36,966 bases of DNA from Flavobacteriaceae bacterium (GTDB lineage Bacteria; Bacteroidota; Bacteroidia; Flavobacteriales; Flavobacteriaceae). Below the pieces are notes generated by a model that was given only the letters and a program-made list of their open reading frames with translations, searched no databases and was not told the DNA's origin. The position numbers and the translations under genes were made by a program. Location of the stretch: the NCBI GenBank assembly GCA_947448525.1, contig CANFNV010000016.1:1-36966 (forward strand), in the 5' to 3' direction. Below, piece by piece: positions 30,954-36,966 of this stretch (position 1 is the stretch's first letter; the number at the start of each line of letters is the position of its first letter).

Positions 30954-33900
30954 TTATTCTTCTAATCTGATATCTAAACCAAGACCTTTCAATTCATGCA
31001 TTAATACATTAAATGATTCTGGTAATCCTGGTTCTGGCATTGTTTCACCTTTAACAATAGCTTCGTATGTTTTGGCTCTACCAATAACATCATCCGATTT
31101 TACGGTCAAAATTTCACGTAATGTACTAGAAGCTCCATAAGCTTCAAGTGCCCAAACCTCCATCTCTCCAAAACGTTGACCTCCAAATTGAGCTTTACCT
31201 CCAAGTGGTTGTTGCGTAATAAGGGAGTAAGGTCCGATAGAACGTGCGTGCATTTTATCATCAACCATGTGTCCAAGTTTCAACATATAAATAACTCCAA
31301 CTGTTGCTGCTTGGTGGAAACGTTCTCCAGTTCCTCCATCATATAAATAGGTATGGCCAAATCTAGGGATTCCTGCTTCGTCAGTTAGTTCATTAATTTG
31401 ATCTAAAGTAGCACCATCAAAAATTGGAGTTGCATATTTACGACCTAATTTTTGACCAGCCCATCCAAGTACCGTTTCATAAATTTGACCGATATTCATA
31501 CGAGAAGGCACACCAAGTGGATTCAATACTATATCAACTGGAGTCCCATCCTCAAGGAACGGCATATCTTCATGACGGACAATTCGTGCAACAATACCTT
31601 TGTTACCGTGACGTCCTGCCATTTTATCACCTACTTTTAACTTACGTTTTTTTGCAATATAAACCTTTGCTAACTTCAAGATTCCTGCTGGAAGTTCATC
31701 TCCAACTGTAATCGTGAATTTTTCTCTACGTAAAGAACCCTGTAAATCGTTTAATTTGATTTTATAGTTGTGAATTAAGTCATTAACCAAACGGTTAGTT
31801 TCATCATCGGCAACCCATTGTCCTTTAGTTAAGTGAGCAAAATCTTCTACAGCATAAAGCATTTTTTGAGTGTATTTTTTTCCTTTTGGTAAAACTTCTT
31901 CTCCCAAATCATTCATAACACCTTGAGAGGTTTTTCCATTTACAATTAGAAACAACTTTTCAATTAATTTTTCTTTTAATTCAACAAATTTAGTTTCAAA
32001 CTCTAATTCTAATGTAGTTAAATCGTCCTTATCTTTACTGCGTTTCTTTTTGTCTTTTACCGCTCTAGCAAATAATTTTTTATCTAAAACTACACCGTGT
32101 AATGAAGGAGATGCTTTTAATGAAGCATCTTTAACATCTCCTGCTTTATCTCCAAAGATAGCTCTTAACAACTTTTCTTCTGGAGTTGGATCTGATTCTC
32201 CTTTTGGTGTGATTTTTCCAATTAGAATATCGCCAGGTTTAACTTCAGCTCCAATTCTAATCATTCCGTTTTCATCTAAATCTTTAGTAGCTTCTTCAGA
32301 AACATTAGGAATATCATTAGTTAACTCTTCGTTACCTAATTTTGTATCTCTAACTTCTAAAGAATAATCATCTACGTGGATAGACGTAAAAATGTCATCA
32401 CGAACTACTTTTTCAGAAATTACAATAGCATCCTCGAAATTGTAACCTTTCCATGGCATAAATGCTACTTTAAGGTTTCTACCAATAGCTAACTCTCCGT
32501 TTTGAGTAGCATATCCTTCACAAAGTACTTGTCCTGTTTGAACTCTATCCCCTTTTCTTACGATAGGTTTCAAGTTAATAGACGTACTTTGATTCGTTTT
32601 TCTAAACTTAATTAATTGGTATGTTTTTTCATCTGGTTCAAAACTTACCATACGCTCTTGTTCAGTTCTGTCGTATTTGATAGTTATCATATTAGCATCT
32701 ACATACTCTACAATTCCGTTTCCTTCCGCATTAATTAATACTCTAGAATCAGAAGCAACTTGTCTTTCAAGTCCTGTTCCAACTATTGGAGCTTCTGGGC
32801 GCAACAAAGGAACCGCTTGACGCATCATGTTTGATCCCATCAGCGCACGGTTTGCATCATCATGTTCCAAGAAAGGAATTAATGAAGCCGAAATAGATGC
32901 AATTTGGTTTGGAGCAACATCAGTATAGTGAACGGCAGAAGGTTCAACAACTGGAAAATCGCCTTCTTCACGGGCAATTACTTTATCAGCAGTGATGTTA
33001 CCTTTTGCATCCATTTCAATGTTTGCTTGAGCAATCATTTTTCCTTCTTCTTCTTCAGCGCTTAAATAAACTGGTTCAGAAATTAAATCAACTTGTCCTT
33101 TAGTTACTTTACGGTAAGGAGTTTCAATGAATCCCATTCCGTTAACCTTAGCATAAACGCCTAAAGAGGAGATTAATCCAATATTTGGTCCCTCAGGAGT
33201 TTCAATTGGACAAAGTCTTCCATAGTGAGTGTAGTGAACGTCACGAACCTCAAAACCGGCTCTTTCTCTCGAAAGTCCACCAGGTCCTAGTGCTGATAAT
33301 CTTCTTTTATGTGTAATCTCTGCTAATGGATTGGTTTGATCCATAAATTGAGATAACTGGTTTGTTCCAAAGAAAGAGTTAATTACCGAAGATAAGGTTT
33401 TAGCATTAATCAAATCGATTGGTGTAAACACCTCGTTATCTCTAACGTTCATTCTTTCTCGAATGGTTCTAGCCATACGGGCTAAACCGACACCGAATTG
33501 TTGAGAAAGTTGTTCTCCAACTGTTCTTACACGACGGTTTGATAAGTGATCAATATCATCAATATCGGCTTTTGCATTAATAAGCTCAATCAAATATTTA
33601 ATGATAGTAATAATATCTTCTTTCGTTAAAACTTGTTTTTCCATTGGAATATCAAGGTTTAACTTTTTGTTCATTCTATAACGACCAACTTCACCTAAGT
33701 TATAACGTTGATCAGAGAAGAATAATTTATCAATAATACCGCGAGCTGTTTCTTCATCAGGTGGTTCAGCATTTCGTAATTGTCTGTATATGTGTTCAAC
33801 AGCTTCTTTTTCAGAATTTGTTGGGTCTTTTTGTAATGTATTATGAATTATTGCATAATCAACTTGATTATTTTCCTCTTTGTGTAACAAAATTAATTTT

Positions 33901-34766
33901 ACATCAGCATCAAGAATTTCTTCTACATTATCTTTATCTAATATAGTATCTCTATCTAATATAATTTCGTTACGTTCAATAGAAACTACTTCGCCAGTAT
34001 CCTCATCTACGAAATCTTCGTGCCAAGTATTTAATACTCTCGCTGCTAATTTTCTACCAACATATTTTTTAAGACCTGTTTTTGAAACTTTGATTTCTTC
34101 TGCAAGATCAAAAATTTCAAGAATGTCTTTATCTCTTTCAAATCCAATAGCACGTAAAAGAGTAGTAACCGGTAATTTTTTCTTTCTATCAATGTACGCA
34201 TACATTACGTTATTGATATCAGTTGCAAATTCTATCCAAGAACCTTTAAAAGGAATTACTCTGGCAGAATATAATTTTGTGCCATTTGCATGAAAAGACT
34301 GACCAAAAAATACTCCCGGAGAACGGTGTAATTGCGATACAACAACGCGTTCAGCACCATTTATAACAAACGTTCCACTTGGTGTCATGTATGGAATAGT
34401 TCCTAAATAAACGTCTTGTACTATTGTCTCAAAATCCTCATGTTCAGGATCAGTACAATACAATTTAAGACGCGCTTTTAGAGGCACACTATAAGTCAAA
34501 CCTCTTTCGATACACTCTTGAATAGTATAACGAGGTGGATCAACAAAATAATCTAGAAATTCTAATACAAATTGGTTTCTTGTATCAGTAATTGGAAAGT
34601 TTTCCATGAAGGTATTATATAATCCTTCGTTGCCTCTTTCATCAGATTTTGTTTCCAATTGGAAAAAATCTTGAAATGATTTTACCTGAACATCCAGAAA
34701 ATCGGGATATTGAGGTATGTTTTTAGTAGAGGCAAAATTCAATCTTTCAGTCTGATTTGTAATCAT
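30954..34766 (-). CDS. rpoB: RNA polymerase beta subunit
   Basis: 1270 residues from ATG 34766; the TTG at 34769 just before it is not needed. The start [13 protein letters not shown] matches related Flavobacteria. The rifampicin region is wild-type ([20 protein letters not shown]), followed by [20 protein letters not shown]. The C-terminal [20 protein letters not shown] is conserved. It forms the core enzyme with beta'. It lies downstream of rplL across a 265-nt gap holding a strong hairpin. No promoter box was found in that gap, so it probably shares transcripts with the ribosomal genes. Confidence 0.98.
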   Translation of the reverse strand: MITNQTERLNFASTKNIPQYPDFLDVQVKSFQDFFQLETKSDERGNEGLYNTFMENFPITDTRNQFVLEFLDYFVDPPRYTIQECIERGLTYSVPLKARLKLYCTDPEHEDFETIVQDVYLGTIPYMTPSGTFVINGAERVVVSQLHRSPGVFFGQSFHANGTKLYSARVIPFKGSWIEFATDINNVMYAYIDRKKKLPVTTLLRAIGFERDKDILEIFDLAEEIKVSKTGLKKYVGRKLAARVLNTWHEDFVDEDTGEVVSIERNEIILDRDTILDKDNVEEILDADVKLILLHKEENNQVDYAIIHNTLQKDPTNSEKEAVEHIYRQLRNAEPPDEETARGIIDKLFFSDQRYNLGEVGRYRMNKKLNLDIPMEKQVLTKEDIITIIKYLIELINAKADIDDIDHLSNRRVRTVGEQLSQQFGVGLARMARTIRERMNVRDNEVFTPIDLINAKTLSSVINSFFGTNQLSQFMDQTNPLAEITHKRRLSALGPGGLSRERAGFEVRDVHYTHYGRLCPIETPEGPNIGLISSLGVYAKVNGMGFIETPYRKVTKGQVDLISEPVYLSAEEEEGKMIAQANIEMDAKGNITADKVIAREEGDFPVVEPSAVHYTDVAPNQIASISASLIPFLEHDDANRALMGSNMMRQAVPLLRPEAPIVGTGLERQVASDSRVLINAEGNGIVEYVDANMITIKYDRTEQERMVSFEPDEKTYQLIKFRKTNQSTSINLKPIVRKGDRVQTGQVLCEGYATQNGELAIGRNLKVAFMPWKGYNFEDAIVISEKVVRDDIFTSIHVDDYSLEVRDTKLGNEELTNDIPNVSEEATKDLDENGMIRIGAEVKPGDILIGKITPKGESDPTPEEKLLRAIFGDKAGDVKDASLKASPSLHGVVLDKKLFARAVKDKKKRSKDKDDLTTLELEFETKFVELKEKLIEKLFLIVNGKTSQGVMNDLGEEVLPKGKKYTQKMLYAVEDFAHLTKGQWVADDETNRLVNDLIHNYKIKLNDLQGSLRREKFTITVGDELPAGILKLAKVYIAKKRKLKVGDKMAGRHGNKGIVARIVRHEDMPFLEDGTPVDIVLNPLGVPSRMNIGQIYETVLGWAGQKLGRKYATPIFDGATLDQINELTDEAGIPRFGHTYLYDGGTGERFHQAATVGVIYMLKLGHMVDDKMHARSIGPYSLITQQPLGGKAQFGGQRFGEMEVWALEAYGASSTLREILTVKSDDVIGRAKTYEAIVKGETMPEPGLPESFNVLMHELKGLGLDIRLEE

Positions 34767-34973
34767 CAATGGACAAAATTTTGATTTAAAAAAGTAATTT
34801 TTTGTGTAAAAACACTGTTTAATTTATACTTTTCCTTTAAATAACCAGCACCTCTTTAAAAATAAACCAGGAAAATTTAGTTCATTTCTTTCATCGTACT
34901 TGATTACATTTTTTTTCGAATTATAAACTATTTAATACAATAAAATTTGAAATATTTTAATTATACGAAAAAT

Positions 34974-35012
34974 GGTTTAGGTCATTAAGTGATAAAACTT
35001 AAGACCTAAACC
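34974..35012. terminator. Attenuator-like hairpin between rplL and rpoB
   Basis: GGTTTAGGTC (34974-34983) pairs perfectly with GACCTAAACC (35003-35012). TTAAGT/ACTTAA continues the stem with a one-base bulge, 16 bp in all. On the minus strand it is followed by CATTTTTCG, only a short T-run. It sits just after the rplL stop, the place where E. coli has a partial terminator that lowers rpoBC relative to ribosomal proteins. Confidence 0.65.
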
Positions 35013-35034
35013 TAGTTCTAAAACTATGTACGAG

Positions 35035-35412
35035 TTATTTTAACTCAACAACAGCTCCAGCTTCTTCTAAAGATTTTTTCAAACCTTCAGCTTCAGCTTT
35101 AGTAACTCCTTCTTTGATGTTAGATGGTGCACCGTCTACTAAATCTTTAGCTTCTTTCAATCCTAAACCAGTTAATTCTTTAACCGCTTTAACAACTGCT
35201 AATTTTGAAGCACCAGCTTCTTTTAATACAACAGTGAATTCTGTTTGCTCTTCAGCAGCAGCAGCATCACCTCCAGCACCTCCAGCAGCAACTACTACAG
35301 CTGCAGCAGCTGGCTCAATGCCATACTCATCTTTTAATATTGTAGCTAAATCGTTAACTTCTTTTACTGTCAAGTTAACTAATTGTTCTGCGAATTGTTT
35401 CAAATCTGCCAT
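35035..35412 (-). CDS. rplL: 50S ribosomal protein L7/L12
   Basis: 125 residues. The N-terminal dimerisation helix (to about 35), an Ala/Gly-rich hinge (36-55) and the C-terminal factor-binding domain ([37 protein letters not shown]) are all visible. It forms the L12 stalk with L10 and recruits elongation factors. It lies 54 nt after rplJ. Confidence 0.98.
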   Translation of the reverse strand: MADLKQFAEQLVNLTVKEVNDLATILKDEYGIEPAAAAVVVAAGGAGGDAAAAEEQTEFTVVLKEAGASKLAVVKAVKELTGLGLKEAKDLVDGAPSNIKEGVTKAEAEGLKKSLEEAGAVVELK

Positions 35413-35466
35413 TTTTTCTATCGTTTAAAATGTTTTGTAATTTATTTTTGTTTACTCGTGCGCGAA

Positions 35467-35970
35467 TTATTCTGCTGCGGATACACCTTTTTGTTCAGCG
35501 TTGTTTAACAAAGCTGCGATGACACGTTTAGCAGGAGATTGAAGTAATCCGATGATTTCTCCAATAACTTCTTCTTTAGATTTCAATGATGCCAAACTAT
35601 CCAAAAGGTTGTCTCCAATGTATACTTCACCATTGATATAAGCTCCTTTGAAAGCTGGTTTATCAGATTTTTTTCTGAAATCTTTAATTATTTTTGCTGG
35701 TGCGTTAGCTATATCAGCAATAAAAATAGAAGAGTTTCCTTTTAATATTGATGGTAAATCACCATAATTATTTGCTGAAGCTTCCATTGCTTTTTCAAGC
35801 AAAGTGTTTTTTATAACTTCTAACTTAATTCCTGCTTTAAAACAAGCTCTCCTTAAGTCTGAAGTAGTTTCTGCATTTAATCCGGATGTATCAGCAATAT
35901 ATACAATATTTGCTTTAGCCAACTTTGCAGTTAAATCTTCTATCGCGATTGATTTTTCTTCTCTAGTCAT
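35467..35970 (-). CDS. rplJ: 50S ribosomal protein L10
   Basis: 167 residues, typical L10 length. It begins MTREEKSIAIEDLTAKLAKA and has VIKNTLLEKAMEASANN and the GNSSIFIADIANAPAKIIKD strand. The C-terminal helix, which would carry L12 dimers, ends near the stop. Stalk base on 23S rRNA. The rplA-rplJ gap is 24 nt. In other bacteria L10 represses its own operon; no clear L10 leader structure is seen here. Confidence 0.97.
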   Translation of the reverse strand: MTREEKSIAIEDLTAKLAKANIVYIADTSGLNAETTSDLRRACFKAGIKLEVIKNTLLEKAMEASANNYGDLPSILKGNSSIFIADIANAPAKIIKDFRKKSDKPAFKGAYINGEVYIGDNLLDSLASLKSKEEVIGEIIGLLQSPAKRVIAALLNNAEQKGVSAAE

Positions 35971-35994
35971 AATAAAATTTGTTTAACTTCCAAT

Positions 35995-36684
35995 TTATAC
36001 TGCTTTAGGATCTAAGGCAATACCTGGGCTCATTGTACTAGACAAGTGAATAGACTTGATATAAGTACCTTTAGCAGCTGTTGGTTTTAATTTAATTAAT
36101 GTTTGAATAATTTCATGAGCGTTGTCAACAAGTTTGTCAGCATCAAAAGAGATTCTTCCAATTCCTGCATGAACGATACCAGTTTTATCAACTTTGAAAT
36201 CGATTTTACCAGCTTTTACTTCAGCAACCGCTTTACCGATTTCCATAGTTACAGTTCCTGTTTTAGGGTTAGGCATTAAACCTCTTGGTCCTAAAACACG
36301 ACCTAATGGACCTAATTTACCCATAATAGCGGGCATCGTGATGATAACATCAACGTCTGTCCAACCATCTTTAATTTTTTGAAGGTAATCGTCTAATCCA
36401 ACATAATCAGCACCAGCAGCTTTTGCTTCTGCTTCTTTATCTGGAGTAACTAAAGCTAATACTTTAGTGTCTTTTCCAGTTCCATGTGGAAGTGTAACAA
36501 CACCTCTTACCATTTGATTTGCTTTTCTTGGATCAACACCAAGTCGAACAGCAATATCTACTGACTCATCAAATTTTGCAGAAGCAACAACTTTCAATAA
36601 AGACGAAGCGTCTTTTAAAGAATACAGTTTGTTTTTCTCAATTTTTGAAGCAGCTTCTTTTTGTTTTTTTGTCAATTTTGCCAT
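35995..36684 (-). CDS. rplA: 50S ribosomal protein L1
   Basis: 229 residues. It starts [20 protein letters not shown], with [19 protein letters not shown] and the RNA-binding signature [20 protein letters not shown]. It forms the L1 stalk on 23S rRNA and, in the family, autoregulates rplKA mRNA. It lies 8 nt after rplK. Confidence 0.98.
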   Translation of the reverse strand: MAKLTKKQKEAASKIEKNKLYSLKDASSLLKVVASAKFDESVDIAVRLGVDPRKANQMVRGVVTLPHGTGKDTKVLALVTPDKEAEAKAAGADYVGLDDYLQKIKDGWTDVDVIITMPAIMGKLGPLGRVLGPRGLMPNPKTGTVTMEIGKAVAEVKAGKIDFKVDKTGIVHAGIGRISFDADKLVDNAHEIIQTLIKLKPTAAKGTYIKSIHLSSTMSPGIALDPKAV

Positions 36685-36692
36685 TTCGTACC

Positions 36693-36966
36693 TTAATTTA
36701 GAGGAGAATCTCCAGTTACAGTTATACCCATAGATCTAGCTGTTCCAGCAATCATGCTCATTGCTTTTTCAATTGTAAAAGCATTTAAATCAACCATCTT
36801 GTCTTCAGCAATAGCCTTAATTTGATCCCAAGTTACACTAGCAACTTTTTTTCTATTAGGCTGGCCTGAACCAGATTTTAATTTAGCAGCATCCAATAAT
36901 TGAATAGCAGCAGGTGGAGTTTTTACAACAAAATCAAACGATTTGTCTTTATACACAGTAATTTGT
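36693..36966 (-). CDS. rplK: 50S ribosomal protein L11, partial (N-terminus beyond window)
   Basis: The C-terminal part of L11. The frame runs on to the window edge; bases 36963-36965 give Gln, then Ile-Thr-Val, before [16 protein letters not shown]. The GTG at 36956 is an internal Val, not a start. [13 protein letters not shown] near the end is the L11 C-terminal RNA-binding segment. Roughly the first 50-55 residues lie outside the window. Confidence 0.96.
   Translation of the reverse strand, partial: QITVYKDKSFDFVVKTPPAAIQLLDAAKLKSGSGQPNRKKVASVTWDQIKAIAEDKMVDLNAFTIEKAMSMIAGTARSMGITVTGDSPLN

Noticed and set aside
33230..33380. Rifampicin-resistance substitutions in rpoB
   Set aside because: The region reads like the wild type (Asp, His and Ser of the classic positions are kept), so nothing unusual is claimed.
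26533..34766. Many medium-sized plus-strand ORFs opposite rpoB and rpoC
   Set aside because: They lie wholly antisense to highly conserved coding sequence and show no leader, promoter or recognisable family.

Overview
The window looks like a chromosomal piece of a Flavobacterium-type member of the Bacteroidota. Base composition is AT-rich. Many genes are preceded by the Bacteroidota -7 box TAnnTTTG. Two secreted proteins end in type IX secretion (T9SS) sorting domains. The RpoB and RpoC sequences, the DUF3467 gene beside rpoC, and a CarB without its C-terminal regulatory domain fit the same group. The species cannot be named from the sequence alone.

Layout. 1-450: tRNA-Lys(TTT) and tRNA-Leu(GAG), strong hairpin terminators and a perfect 79-bp direct duplication. 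460-3100: an accessory-looking patch with a secreted protein made of six 20-residue repeats, a stand-alone HSDR_N-type PD-(D/E)xK nuclease, a TM2 protein, a DUF2752 protein and a possible gene remnant. 3169-6883: a carotenoid locus, with a CarH/LitR-like MerR regulator that keeps B12-binding motifs, followed by crtI, crtB and crtZ. 7005-10170 (minus): a T9SS-exported ASPIC/UnbV protein and a diheme cytochrome c lipoprotein. 10281-12023: a hotdog thioesterase, an RluE-type pseudouridine synthase and TrmL. 12045-17366: a vitamin B12 uptake locus, with btuF-btuC-btuD on the minus strand divergent from a cobalamin riboswitch and a BtuB-like TonB-dependent receptor. 17489-19929: a DUF4252 protein, a CDF metal transporter and a NYN/OST-HTH protein. 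19969-24918 (minus): a CotH-kinase/lamin-tail T9SS protein and carB. 25206-26037: rpmH (too short for many gene finders) and a TPR-like membrane protein on the other strand. 26216 to the end (minus): DUF3467, rpoC, rpoB, rplL, rplJ, rplA and the 3' part of rplK.

How the genes fit together. The most coherent story is light, B12 and carotenoids. The regulator at 3169 carries both the Wx9EH and ExHxxG signatures of adenosylcobalamin photoreceptors, and it lies directly upstream of crtIBZ. The crtI promoter contains two 11-bp direct repeats that could be its operator. About 9 kb away is a riboswitch-controlled B12 uptake system, so imported cobalamin could serve partly as the chromophore of the pigment switch. 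No lycopene cyclase is present in the window. The right end is the conserved rplKAJL-rpoBC block, with a long perfect-stem hairpin between rplL and rpoB.

I see no CRISPR array, rRNA, insertion sequence or complete prophage. I cannot point to a fully undescribed system. The best leads are the repeat-protein gene, the structured intergenic repeats, the candidate CarH operator and the accessory patch behind the tRNA genes.
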